Assembly: GCA_001661515.1 (NCBI GenBank)
Contig: LUVW01000011.1
Span: forward strand, 500,043-564,042
From: Capniomyces stellatus
Lineage: Eukaryota > Kickxellomycota > Harpellomycetes > Harpellales > Legeriomycetaceae
DNA length: 64,000 nucleotides
Reading direction: 5' to 3'
The position numbers and the translations under genes are program-made. Below, one piece after another: positions 10,256 to 23,024 of this stretch. The notes under the pieces were generated by a model. The model did no database searches. It was not told where the DNA came from and saw only the letters and a list, made by a program, of their open reading frames with translations. Positions within the stretch are counted from its first letter, which is position 1. Every line of letters begins with the position of its first letter.

Positions 10256-12556
10256 ATGGACGTTGTTTGGCTAGGTCGTTTACGCTTTAATGGCGCAACA
10301 AGTAAGTCTATTTCAGTTTCCCCGTTTTTTCTTTTTTTTTCTTTTTTCCCTCCCTCTTATTATTATTATTTTTGCTTTCCGTACTCTATTGCCCGTTTTC
10401 CATTTGTATTTTTTTTTTTCATACTTTCTTATAAACCGACTATATACCAAATATCCACTTAAATATGTATACCAAATAACCCTAGTTTCGGAAAACACTA
10501 TGCTATGTCAGCTCGCTAAAAACTCCACCTTTCTTGGCGAATTTGCTGTTTCTGAAGTCAACATCATCAATTTAGTCGACTTGGACACCATAAATCATGC
10601 AATTATAGACGCAAAAGCTGGGAATTTTAGAATGCAAGTCCTTGATTTTATTACTTTACTTTTGTGTTTATTCTGTTTTAAAAGCGGACGTGAAGAAGGA
10701 ACGGGCAAAGGAAAAGATAAAGTGTTTACTTTATATAAAGTTTTTACCAAACTAACACTCAAAACAAAATTCCCCGGTTTTGATACCAATTCTCTTAGGT
10801 ATATAAACAACATGGTGGCCAATTCTACAAACAAAGAACAAATATCATATTTTCAAAGACTTCTGCTCCTGGTAAGCCAACCCTTATACATTTACTCTAC
10901 TTTCTAGCCCTAATCCACCTAATAAAATCCTGTTTATCCCATTACACTTATCAAACTTACCCAATCCAACTCTTGTATAAATGCGTTAAGCACGCTTTAC
11001 TGACGGACTTGTAAATATCCTCGTATACCACCCAAATGCCTTATAAATAGTTGTCAGACAACACATCTTCAAAAATAGGCCTGTACACCAAACTAGTATC
11101 TAGAGAAAACAGCATTGGGCTGGTATCAGGTAAATACAATATTGGCTTTTCAATGTGTTTTTTGATTCAGTTGTTTTACACCACATTTGCTTGTTTTTGG
11201 CTACAAAGACGACAAATTATTTCACCTAGATTACTGATCAAACTGCTTTACGCCTAATATCATCCAACAAAAAAAAAAACAAAAACTATTTAGAGCGAGA
11301 AATGGTCATTTACCCTAAAACCTCGCCGACAGATGACGAGAAACTCAAGCTATACGCGTTTATCTTGAAGGAAAAGGACGAGCTTTTGAAAAATTCTGAA
11401 TTGATTACTTTTCATGGTCGCACCGTGGATTGGAATGAGATTGAACAAGGTTGGACAAATTGGTGGTGTTATAAATCCGCAATGCTGTTTATTGTTGTTA
11501 TTTGGTCGTTCTCTGGCTATTTTTATTAGCAAACCAATACCCAGTTATGACTTTCAGTCTGTATACTAACACAGTCTTTGTAACCACCGTGTTTAGAAAT
11601 GGAAACGAATCTAGGACTTATCGACAGCTTGGATCAACCAATGCAAATCAATACAGGTACCTATCAAAACCATATACACAACAAGCTCTGTACACATTTA
11701 CTAGCGGTTTCAAGTCAGAATAAAAGAGTCAAGTTAGAAAACACCGGCGTCGAATTAAATACCACCATTAAACCACTAAAACTTTGTCTTATTGCTGCTG
11801 TTTCCAAACAATCGAGTAGATATAGATATAAAGGTCAAGGATATACCCATTGACGATGCCAGTATTGAGCCTGGAAAATTAGAGCTAGAAATAAAAAACA
11901 ACGATGATTTGAACCAAATCAACGAATCACTAAAATCGATATCCATCAAAAAAATACACACTGAAAGTACAGACGACCACAACAAAAAGGTTTGTGTACC
12001 CAACTACCAAACCACACTCCCCAAAAATAAAATAAAGAATCACAGTGCTATTTATTACTTTATACTGCAGTGTAAAGATACTTACAATGCGCAATACTTT
12101 AGATAAGATGTGCTTGTAATGAAGAGATATATCGCCAGATTGTCAACAAACACCGCCAATAACACCAAATCTTATATATCCACAATAGCTACTGAAGCAG
12201 CTGATTATTGTAAAGCTAAAAAGCATAAACATTCAGAGAGACGATCCTGACTTTGATGACCTGTGGAGCCAGATATACAGAAGCTCAAAATTCACCTTGG
12301 TAATTCGCTTACTACACCTAAACACATTTTGAATGCATTAGCCCCTCTTACATTTACTACACCAATACCAGTTTAATCGTTTTACTCCATCTTGGTATTG
12401 GTATTGGTATTGGTATTTCTATTGTTATTGTTGCCATCAAATGTTTTGATATTATGGTCTGCTTGTTAATAGAGGAAGGAAATCGCCAACCGAATCATTC
12501 CAATTCCCGAGCTGCAAGCGACTGTTGAAAAACACACAGACTTTTACTGTTCATAG
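10256..12556 (+). CDS. Unrecognised nine-exon gene
   Basis: I propose exons 10256-10301, 10486-10637, 10799-10871, 11097-11129, 11294-11449, 11597-11656, 11820-11989, 12216-12299 and 12473-12556. All phases agree and give 285 residues with no stop, which is the main argument that this is a gene. The start reads MDVVWLGRLRFNGAT, a central part contains YPKTSPTDDEKLKLYAFILK, and the end is IIPIPELQATVEKHTDFYCS. There is a charged, probably helical centre (11294-11989), no signal peptide and no membrane segment. I do not recognise the family. Two details are unsure: the donor at 10638 (GTCCTT) is weak, and an extra exon near 12107 or a longer fourth exon from about 11051 is possible. It converges on GDT1 with about 250 bp between stops. 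Confidence 0.5.
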
Positions 12557-12807
12557 TTTAGCTTGACCATAGTTATCCACTATTCATACTTGTCAAATTT
12601 TTATTCTGGGGTTTGAATTTGGTTCATAGTTTTGGTGGTTTGTTTATGGATTTATTGAGCAACAAATAATAGAAATTAAACCATAATGAACAAAACAGTA
12701 GAAAAAAAGAAGAAGAAAACTCGATAAAAGAGGGAGAAAAAGTATAAAAAGAAAAAGTTGCAGTATATTTTATATACAAAATAAATAAAGTTGGCCAAAA
12801 ACCGAGT

Positions 12808-13824
12808 CTAACTCGACAAGTATTGCATGAGGTACATTATTCCAAATATCAAAAACAAAATTGAACCTGCAAAAGTCAACCGCTTAACTGAAATCTTCTC
12901 AGCCAACAAACGGCCTCCAATAACCGCAATGGCTGTGCACACCGAATGACCAACTATAGTTCCAAGTGTCACACTCCATACCTCCTGTGACGCCCCAAGT
13001 GCTATAATAGCCAGCTGTGATCTGTCTCCCCACTCAGCCAAAAACACAAGTATAAACACCTCAACGAAAATTGGCGATAGCAAAAGTCCCAGCAGGTTTC
13101 TTGTCGGTGTCAATATTCGCTCCCCAAACGTATTTTGGTGTTTGCTTCTGCTTGAATCCGGTCCGTACTCATCTTCAATCACAACCTTATAATCCTCACC
13201 CTCACCAGCCGATGAACTGAGTGTTCCTGCCTCCAATTTGCTTGCCATTTCCAAATCATTGCTATCGTCCTTTCCACCAATCAACCCCGATGAGTTCTTG
13301 GGTAACAGCTTCTCATTTAGCTCGTCTTGGATTGAATCTATCTCCTCGCTAATTTGGTCGTCCATTTCTCGTGCCTCCATAATCATCTTTACTCCAAAAA
13401 TAAAAAACGTGATTGACGCCATCAAGGACACCACACTAATCGGAACAATCTTCACCATAATATTTCCAACCACTGCTGAAAGATACGACATTACCCAAAG
13501 TGACGTACATGACGCTCCAAATATCACCATTCTTGGATGCTTCATGGCCAATATCGCTGCAATCAAAAACGTCTTGTCTCCTATTTCAGACACAAGCACC
13601 ACCAAGGTGGACTGGATAAAGGAGTCCATGAAACTGGTCTTTTCCTTCACCAAGTCCTCTACATTGGCTTTTGGATCCGCGCTTGATGCTCCACCTATCT
13701 GCGAATTTCCTATACCCTTGCCATCAGGGGTATGTTTTGCTCCTTCGCTAGCAACAACTGTCGCCAACACCATCACTGCAAGCAATACCACCGTCAGACG
13801 TCGGGTTCTGTTTCCACAAATCAT
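12808..13824 (-). CDS. GDT1: GDT1/TMEM165-family Golgi cation transporter
   Basis: Single-exon frame of 338 residues with ATG at 13824. It begins with a hydrophobic signal-type segment (residues about 9-25) and carries the two signature motifs of the UPF0016 family: E80-I-G-D-K-T in the first half and E-W-G-D-R-S near residue 265. About six further hydrophobic helices are split by an acidic cytosolic-type loop. The two E-x-G-D-[KR]-[TS] motifs form the ion path in this family, which moves Mn2+/Ca2+ in exchange for H+ in the Golgi and supports glycosylation. Length and layout are normal. It is transcribed towards the unrecognised gene at 10256-12556. Confidence 0.93.
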   Translation of the reverse strand: MICGNRTRRLTVVLLAVMVLATVVASEGAKHTPDGKGIGNSQIGGASSADPKANVEDLVKEKTSFMDSFIQSTLVVLVSEIGDKTFLIAAILAMKHPRMVIFGASCTSLWVMSYLSAVVGNIMVKIVPISVVSLMASITFFIFGVKMIMEAREMDDQISEEIDSIQDELNEKLLPKNSSGLIGGKDDSNDLEMASKLEAGTLSSSAGEGEDYKVVIEDEYGPDSSRSKHQNTFGERILTPTRNLLGLLLSPIFVEVFILVFLAEWGDRSQLAIIALGASQEVWSVTLGTIVGHSVCTAIAVIGGRLLAEKISVKRLTFAGSILFLIFGIMYLMQYLSS

Positions 13825-15325
13825 TTTTATATTGACTTTTTTTTTCTCTTTTTCTTTCTGGTAAAAGGATAGTTTAAATAGTAAGTGTGAAGAAAAAAAA
13901 AAGACTGGAATAGAAATGCAGCTGATAAAATCTAGCTATGATAGATAAAAAAAATAATCTAGTTATGACTTGATGAGCTTTTACAAACAGTTAAAAGTCG
14001 AACGGCTTGTTTTCTTCGACCGAATATTAATGGTTTTATAAGGGCTTTTCACAACTTTAATTTCAAATTCTGTTTTTTCTCTTAAACTCGATTAAAAAAC
14101 CCATAGTTAGTCAGGCTCAGTATAAAATAAAATGAACGAGCTCGTTTTTTCAGCTAATCAGGCTAGAACAAAACAATTTCGTTTATTTAATATCATTTTA
14201 ATTCCTAACCACACCTCACTAAATTTAGACATGATTATTATTAGCTCTTTTTAATTTGGCTAATGAAGTGTTGGGTAATTTAGATAAAAGCACGATGTTT
14301 TTTTTTACTTGAACCAACTATGCATTTATCTTATGTAACACCAATTATTAATCCACTGTTCTTTTATTTATTTTTTTTCCTCTTTTTTTTTTTTTTACGC
14401 TTATATTTTTTGATTTATTCAAAGTGAGGATCCAATTCTAAAGTTTTCATTTGCACATAATGCCCTTACTTCCACTTCATACCAAGCGAATCCACTTTCA
14501 CTCTATGAACCCGTTTCGTTTGCATTCCATTGTTGTACAGCAAGCAGAATAACCTAATTTACTCATTGTTAAAAAATTCCTACACAAATCCTGTAACATG
14601 AATTGCCCTGGTCCCTAATACCTTAAACTCTTGTTCGCTCTAGTTTCTTTACTTTTTCAAAGCTCCCACAAGACTCACTTGTCGGTTAATTTACAACCTT
14701 CTTTTGTATATTTCAGTAACTAGTCACGCTCTACAGTCGAGCAAAAAATAAAACATCATTGTATTAAATGCCCAAGCTACGTCATCCACCCTGATCTAAA
14801 TCCCAATCCTCACCCTCACATAAACTTTCACAGTTTTCTTTCCAAAGCAGTACTTTAATCAGTATTACTAGATGCCAAACTCGATTTTGATTTTCATGGT
14901 TTTACACGTTTCACCATTTGTGCGGTGGTGATGATTATGAAATAAAACAAGTAGAATCGGTATATCAATTGACTGTATACAGCCATAAGGAATAATAAAT
15001 GTGTGTTCTTTTAACAAGGTTGGCGATTTTCATAAATAAACATTGTTTAAATCAAATGAAAAAAACAGTCTATTGCGACTTATACTCGAGACTTTATGTG
15101 AAGAATATAAAACAGGTTATATCATATCTTACAAAACAAGAAATATGATAGCTACCGATATTTCCCGATATACACACTAACCAAAACTTGGTAGCATTTG
15201 ATATAATGGTGTCAAAAACATATATTAGCAGATTTGAAAAATGTCAACTCGGCGCAAGACTTTAATGAAATAGAAATAAACACGTGTTTATGAAAAGCAA
15301 TTTAATAAGTGTAACTTTGTCAGAA
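13825..15325. other. Gene-free region between GDT1 and the J-domain gene
   Basis: AT-rich DNA with T and A runs. Both flanking genes are on the minus strand, so this holds the GDT1 promoter and the 3' flank of the J-domain gene. No credible coding frame, RNA gene or repeat family was seen. Confidence 0.5.
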
Positions 15326-16092
15326 CTAGAATTTGGTTTGAGAAATCAGTATCTTTGCTGCGATTGCTGAAAGTACTTGCATGCGTCGATCGTTAGGCAG
15401 ACCCTGAAACACCTCTATCACCGCTTTACCCTTTTTGTCCCTTATTGTGCCTAATGTTCTCCCAGCAACCGCCCCCTATACAATAAACATAGCTACATAT
15501 CGTTAGACACTCGGTCAAGTTGACATCTACCATAATTACTGTTATTTTCCCTTTTTTTCCTTTTTAAAAAAGAAAGAATGAAAATTCAATAAAAATAAAA
15601 TAAAAAAGAATGAGGTTTGCAGACGAATAAAGTATAAAAAGCCGAGTTTAATCTTACACCAATTGCTCCTGGGACATTTGCAAGTATAAAGCCCAAAACA
15701 CCGCCTGAAACAGTACCCATATTTCTCCACACAGTAGTTTCTTTCTCAACCTCTGTTCGAAGTAGATCCTCAAACACATCTCCAAACACTTTGTTTGCCT
15801 CTTTTTTTTTCTCGGCCCCTTTTTCAGCGCTCGAGGCTTTGTAACTTCCCTTGCCGTGGGTTTTATACTGCTGGTCGTAAGCCTTACGGCGCTTAGCATC
15901 GCTCAGTGTAAAGTAGGCATCCGCCAAATCCTGAAACCTTTGGGTTGCATCGGGGGCTTTGCTTCTATCTGGATGCTCCAAGATTGCTTTGGTCATGTAA
16001 GCACTTCGAATCTCTTCAAGTGTTGCATCGTTTTTAACTCCCAAAATGCTATAGTAATCAACAAAATCTGATGTATCGTGATGGTTCGACAT
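15326..16092 (-). CDS. J-domain co-chaperone, two exons
   Basis: Exons 15658-16092 and 15326-15475 join in phase to 194 residues. Residues 11-75 form a J domain: DYYSILGVKNDATLEEIRSA, the H40-P-D motif and a following QRFQDLADAYFTLSD helix. The linker is Lys-rich and the C-terminal part contains GFILANVPGAIGGAVAGRTL and a short conserved-looking tail ending SAIAAKILISQTKF, a Gly/Ala-rich pattern I associate with a fungal DnaJ-like family. J proteins stimulate Hsp70 ATPase. No cysteine-rich zinc domain is present, so it is a class C-type J protein. The Gly/Ala hydrophobic stretch might insert in a membrane, but the compartment is not evident. The intron is 182 nt with GTAAG donor and TATAG acceptor. 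Confidence 0.85.
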
Positions 16093-17528
16093 TTTAATAT
16101 TTGCCTTTATTTTTATTCTACTTTGCTTTTATATGTGTATAGAATACAAGTTAGATGCTAGTGTCTATTCTGTTTAGCTTTATCTTATTGTTTTCTTTTG
16201 CTTTTTACAAGAATGTGCTGATGGTTTTGATTGTAAAAATAAAAATAATAATAACGAAAAATGAAAAATGAAAAATGAAATAGCATAAAGTAGCACGGCT
16301 TGAACGGCTTGGTTCCGCAAAAGCCAAGCATATGATTTTATTTTTTTTGGCTGTGACTTTTAAATTGCTGGAAAATTGTTAATAAACTTCCAACACGCAT
16401 GAACTTAGGAACCAATCTGTCACGGGCTTAGAGAATAAACAATTGACTCTGTTTGGCTATTTATAAGCCTATCACCAGTCCATCTGACTTTCCTTGAGAC
16501 AAATCATAGGGTGTTTAACTTTTACTTTTTTACTTTATCTGCCTTATGTGATTTATTGGCAACAGGAATCAACAACTATGTTTATTTTACTGAATTCTAG
16601 TTTGCTTCGATTTTAATTTTCCAAAAACAAACCAGGTGCTTAGGCACCATGGTAAGTGATACCTCTGTTTGCCTGTAGAGACAAGGTGCATTGGCGCTGT
16701 GCTTTTATCTGCTGCGTTTGCTATACTCTCGGGTATGTCGCTACTTTTATGCGTAAAAGGACACAGTTGGTCTATTCTAGAGCCAACCCGTAGCTGCTCT
16801 CGATTGTATATGACCCGAACTAATGGCCTAGACAGCAGAAAAGGCGCTGTGTTAGCGAAGTCTGGCCCAATTATTCAATAGTTGGGTATGGGTTTGTCAA
16901 GTAGTTACTTGTGAAATACCATATTTATTTGGTGGCAAGTGCTCACCATGCTAATATCTTTGACCAAACTGAACCACTAAATATCCTATCAGCATTCTTT
17001 TGGAGGCAGTGTTCGTTAGAGCAACCCAATGCTAACTTTAAAAATGTATGTGACTGCATTTAATACAGACATGTACGTCAGGTTAAGGTGACTCATGAAA
17101 TAAATCGGATTTTTGTTTGCAACAAAAGTGATAAAAAATAATAATCGATTTTGGCTTTCACGTGGAAATAAAAGGGGGTGTATTTACACTGTCACTTAAT
17201 TTCAGGTATAATCCTAAACAAACAAAAAAGGAACATACTCGTTGATTGGTTTAGCTTGGTCAGTTATCTAAACAGCGTAAACAGACCCAACAACTGGAAT
17301 GATTAAAAAGTCGTATCGTACCATAATTATTCACAGATTTGCTTCAGACAGCCAAGCTCTTAATGTATGAGCCTACTTTGTTTGTCTTCATCAATATACT
17401 TTGCACCAGATCTGTTGAATGTGGTGTAAGTAAGGCTTTACGAGCTAACCAACATCCATTGACAAACAAATATTATGCGAAACAGATATGTCAACAAGAA
17501 GAGCTTTGTCCACATCTTTATCATTTTG
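16093..17528. other. Gene-poor region
   Basis: AT-rich DNA. A plus-strand ATG at 16649 is followed at once by a GTAAGT donor and a short hydrophobic frame, but the implied intron would be only 27 nt, shorter than any other here, so I did not call a gene. Nothing else credible was seen. Confidence 0.4.
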
Positions 17529-18252
17529 TTAGCAGCAAGATAATTGCCAAATTACATTTGTTTCAACCCATCTTTCAAAAAAAAAAAGTATTATCACCGC
17601 ATCCATGATTGTAGGTGTCCCCGTACATGGTGAATAATGAGCATGTATAATGTAGAGCTAGAAAAAAAAATCATTTTAAGCTGAAGTAGGGGCAAATAAA
17701 CAAATAATAATCAGGTTCTAATTATTGTGTATTACAATCAAACTTGCAAAAAATTTAACGCAAACCTGAAATATTCTAGAAAAAATAAACGTTTGTAGCA
17801 GAATACGCGGTTTTAGTTGTGGCATTTCGCTTCCTGAAGCTACCAAGACCGTAAAAACATTTTCAGCATCCAAAGGTCTGCTAGCAACATTGTTGCTAAG
17901 TAAAAAACTAGACAAATGAATAGGAGGATAGCTGACAATTTGTTCTCCAATGGCTTTGTTTGAAAGAGCTGATTGACAAATGTAATAACAAGCCGATTGA
18001 ACTATTAGTTGCTTTTTGATTAAATCACTGATTTTAAAATTAATGGAGATCAAATAGATATCCACAATTTGCTACTATTTTTACATAACCTGAAACTTTG
18101 TATAACCAATTTTGTTTTATACTTTTTCTTTTCATTTTTTTTATACTCTTTTTTTTTCAATTACTTTCTACTCGTACTTTAGAAAAAGTTTGCCCAGTCC
18201 AAATCGACGAATGTGAAGAAAAACGTTTAAATAAAAACGTAAAAGCCTGCAT
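17529..18252 (-). CDS. Candidate mitochondrial orphan protein, divergent from adenylate kinase
   Basis: Proposed exons 18165-18252, 17766-18001 and 17529-17657 give 150 residues in consistent phase. The N-terminus MQAFTFLFKRFSSHSSIWTG looks like a mitochondrial presequence: Arg/Lys and Ser, no acids. The middle exon has balanced composition (for example PPIHLSSFLLSNNVASRPLD and GSEMPQLKPRILLQTFIFSR). I recognise no domain. The 3' end is uncertain: the last exon contains a T run, and a donor at GATGCG|GTGATA with a further exon near 17400-17450 is possible. The start lies only 92 bp from the adenylate kinase start on the other strand, which suggests a shared promoter and fits a mitochondrial role. 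This is a prediction, not a recognised gene. Confidence 0.4.
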
Positions 18253-18344
18253 AACCTGAAATTGTTAAACTTGATATAAATATTTTTTTCTGGTTGATTA
18301 ACAAGAAAAACTAACCAAATCAACGTATACTAAAAATAAAGGGA
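18253..18344. promoter_or_regulatory. Putative bidirectional promoter
   Basis: Only 92 bp separate the proposed minus-strand start (18252) from the adenylate kinase start (18345). If both gene models hold, promoter and both 5' UTRs must fit here or inside the genes. The stretch is AT-rich; no named element is claimed. Confidence 0.3.
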
Positions 18345-19971
<1,627 letters not shown>

Positions 19972-20738
19972 GTTAATCACTAGCCAGCACCCCACACGAC
20001 TGGTGTTAAATGAAGAGGCGGGACATCAAGACTTCCCGCTCTGTACTCTTTTTTTTCTTCTTCTTTTACCTTATTATTAAAAAGTTGAATTTCAAAGTTC
20101 ATATTTTCTTTCCGAGACAAATTGACTTGTTTTTTTTTCTTCGACTTTTTTTCTTCGACTTTTTTTCTTTGACTTTTTTTCTTTAATATCACATGTATCA
20201 ACCTCTTCGATTTAATCCCGTTTTATGCATTAACCGAACTCAAGAGTATTCCATGCTTTCATTAATTCAAAGTAAATAAACAAATGAAAATAATTCATTC
20301 ACCCTGAATGGCAAACAGATACCAGTAATGGACTGAATATTCATACTTTGGTATTATCACGAGAAAGGGTTGGGAACTGTAAAGCCAATTTGTAATTCAG
20401 AAGAGAAAAAACACCTATGGCGTTTCTGGCCAACTAACAGCATCTTTAAGAGAAGAGATCTCCTCACTAATATTGTATGTTTTATGTTGATTCTGCTGCC
20501 ATTAAACCACATAAATAAAAATAAATAAATAATAAATAAAGTTGCTGTAATAAGTAGTAGTAGCAGTAGTAGTAGTGTCTGCGACTCATGGGCTTTGTTA
20601 ATACCATCAGGCACCAACTAATCAACTAAAATTAGTTATGGCAATCAAAAACCTGCCAAGCACGCATTTGTTTGCCACTATGATAAATATATAGTCGTTA
20701 GGAACTGAGAGCGGGTGTATTATCATTTTGTTTTCATT
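19972..20738. other. Convergent 3' flanks of ADK2 and PTH2
   Basis: AT-rich DNA without a credible gene. It contains a T-rich tandem repeat (listed separately) just after ADK2. No RNA gene is seen. Confidence 0.5.
20121..20186 (+). repeat. T-rich tandem repeat (TTTTTTTCTTCGAC-like unit)
   Basis: About four imperfect copies of a 14-15 nt unit of T runs separated by CTTCGAC or CTTTGAC. It lies about 150 nt after the ADK2 stop, probably in or near its 3' UTR. Confidence 0.8.
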
Positions 20739-21951
20739 CTAGTAAAGCTTCAGATTCCCAGTAACTTGATCGATCATGTCAGCGGTACATGGTCCAATCC
20801 CCAAAACGGTTTTAGACCCGGCAGCAACTTGAGTTCGACCTGCATCACAGATGTACTCTGATACAATCCCTAGCGATTTGGCTTTTTTGTGCAAACGCAT
20901 CCTAATAAATTGATATACCAATAAAAACGTATAGTTGATCAATTTTGAACCACAAATAACAAGAAAAAGCAGCAATACTCATATTAAAAAGCGCTGTCAT
21001 CGTTGGTTAATTACATTTCTTCCTCGCTGTCCACTTTTAGTGTAATCTTTGCTTGTCCGCTGTACTCCCAAGCCTTTAGCATCTACACAAAAACATCATT
21101 GATGGAAAATCAACTCACATCCGCTAATCCATTATTGCCGCGTTGTGTTTATAAATATACCAAATCAGGCTGACTTACTGTTTTGTTTGTGTTTAGTGCA
21201 GATTTATAGCAGGCAAGTGTAGCATGTGAGCACTAGGTATAGAACACGATTAGGGTTAGTACAAATATAAGTAATTAGTGGACATTAAAATCAAGTGTTT
21301 GAAAAATACTATAATTATGGGGTTCCTTTAGATTAGTAATAGAGTTTAGACTCAAAATTGCGATTTAGAGAAAGAAAAAAAATCATTTTGACGTACTTGT
21401 GCTGCTATCTTTCCTCTCTTCATCTCGAGATCTGTTCGAATTACAAGTACCTAAAAACACGTAAATGGTTCTACTCGATTACGTTTTTTTTTCTTCACTT
21501 TAAATTAGACATCTCTTGATCTTTGTGTCTCAAAATGATATGTATTTTAATAAACCTACCAATTTCGTGTTTTTAGTCAGCACGTCTTTGAGTGAACCTG
21601 TGCTCTTTGCCTTTTCGGCTTTGACCTAAATTTACCCAGGAATTTGTTTCTCATTGTTGATTAACTTAAACGGAATGCTAATTCTAATTGGATTAACTGT
21701 AGCATTTGGGGTTGTGCGTTTTGTGGATTTAATTAACTTTGACAGTAGCTATCGTGTTAAGCGTGAGTAATTTATGTTATATATGTAGTGTTTTGTACCG
21801 TTGTATTGTTTTTCGTTTCGGATTTCGAATTCAGGGTGCTGATAGTCAGTCTGCCTAGAATAAACGCGCCGCCTGTTAAAAATATTGTGTTCAGCAGCGA
21901 GACATTGGTGGTATTTAAGGTATCTACTAGTTCTTGAAACATTTTGCTCAT
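20739..21951 (-). CDS. PTH2: Peptidyl-tRNA hydrolase 2 (six exons)
   Basis: Exons 21799-21951, 21560-21625, 21397-21450, 21179-21232, 21015-21082 and 20739-20901 join in phase to 185 residues. An N-terminal hydrophobic helix (about residues 19-40, [17 protein letters not shown]) is followed by the PTH2 catalytic domain: [52 protein letters not shown], and the C-terminal [19 protein letters not shown] and [13 protein letters not shown]. The enzyme cleaves peptidyl-tRNA released from stalled ribosomes; N-terminally anchored forms sit on mitochondria. Key conserved Lys, Asp and Thr regions are present and the length is normal. It lies head-to-tail with the PSI-like gene upstream. Confidence 0.95.
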
Positions 21952-22276
21952 AATAGTTATTTTGGAGGTTTTAATTTATTCAAAAGGATCAAATGCAAAT
22001 GCAACACTGAAAAATAACAAAAGCACAGTTTTTGGGTTTAGCAATATACTCGAGCTTATTTATATTTAAAATTAAAATTTAATTTTGCAAAAATTCAACA
22101 CGATTTCACTTCTTTAAATTGCTTATTCGACTTTTTTTTTCAATTAATTAGCTAACCACTGTTAAGATAAATTGTCAACGTGTGTGTTACTAATATATTG
22201 TTTATTGGTGTGAGCATATTTACAAAGATAATAATATTAAGGGAGTTTATAGTATGGATAATTAAGCAAAACCAAG
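21952..22276. other. Short spacer between PTH2 and the PSI-like gene
   Basis: AT-rich 325 bp between two minus-strand genes; presumably the PTH2 promoter and the 3' UTR of the upstream gene. No gene seen. Confidence 0.5.
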
Positions 22277-23024
22277 TTAGTTCTTTTCAGGTTCCAAGTT
22301 GGTGGAGTCAGATTTGCTTTGAATTTCTAAAAATTCAGAGAAAAACATGTTCTCACGAATATCAATATCACGGGACTCGGGGTCGTTGTCAATCAGTAGG
22401 GGAATATCCTCCTTGTGGCACTTTACAGCTCTTCCACAGCACCCACACCTATTGTTACCGTATGCCAACTCGCTGTGTTTTCGGTTATACTTATTTACAG
22501 CGATTTTAAACATCACTATCAACGCGAGCAGCACAAATGCAGCCACGGTTATAGGAAACACAAGACGCTTCTCGTACTGTGTGATTAGACATTGGCCGTG
22601 GTAGTAATTTCTGCCTCCATCAAACCCAAAGTCGTTGTTATTTACCTCGGACACGCCTCCTTGCACACAGATGTTTTTCTAAAAGATCGTACAAGTCAAA
22701 TATTCAGTTATAACCATGTCCGCAGTTCAGTTAGTGCTATGTACACAATGTATTATTTAAATTTGGCTTTATTAAAGGTGGACTAGATAGGTCGGGCTGC
22801 TTACCTTGGATAAAAACCCACAATCAGGGTTTGTAACACAGCTGTGGCAGTCGCTGTAAACCGAGCAATTGATATCTGTTTCAATAAAATGAGGGAAAAG
22901 GTATACAGGGGGTATATCTAGTTAGTGTGGTACTAGGCATTTTTCTGTTTACGGCGAGGGAAGGGCGAGTATTGAATAGTTTACCTTTTTTGCTTTGTTT
23001 TATGTTTAAAGCCGAAGGGTCCAT
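22277..23024 (-). CDS. PSI-like cysteine-rich single-pass membrane protein
   Basis: Exons 22985-23024, 22805-22875 and 22277-22678 join in phase to 170 residues. A Cys cluster (C17, C23, C26, C32, C40; core NCSVYSDCHSCVTNPDCGF) has the spacing of a PSI domain, followed by a membrane helix near residues 71-93 (LVFPITVAAFVLLALIVMFK) and a tail with RCGCCGRAVKCHKED. PSI plus one helix plus a short tail recalls PTTG1IP-type proteins, but I see no detailed match. The proposed start MDPSALNIKQSKK is not a signal peptide, although the PSI part should face the lumen or outside, so an upstream signal exon may be missing. Function is unknown. Confidence 0.6.

Noticed and set aside
16649..16881. ATG followed by GTAAGT and a hydrophobic frame
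   Set aside because: The intron would be 27 nt and the spliced peptide under 30 residues; introns elsewhere are 60 nt or longer.
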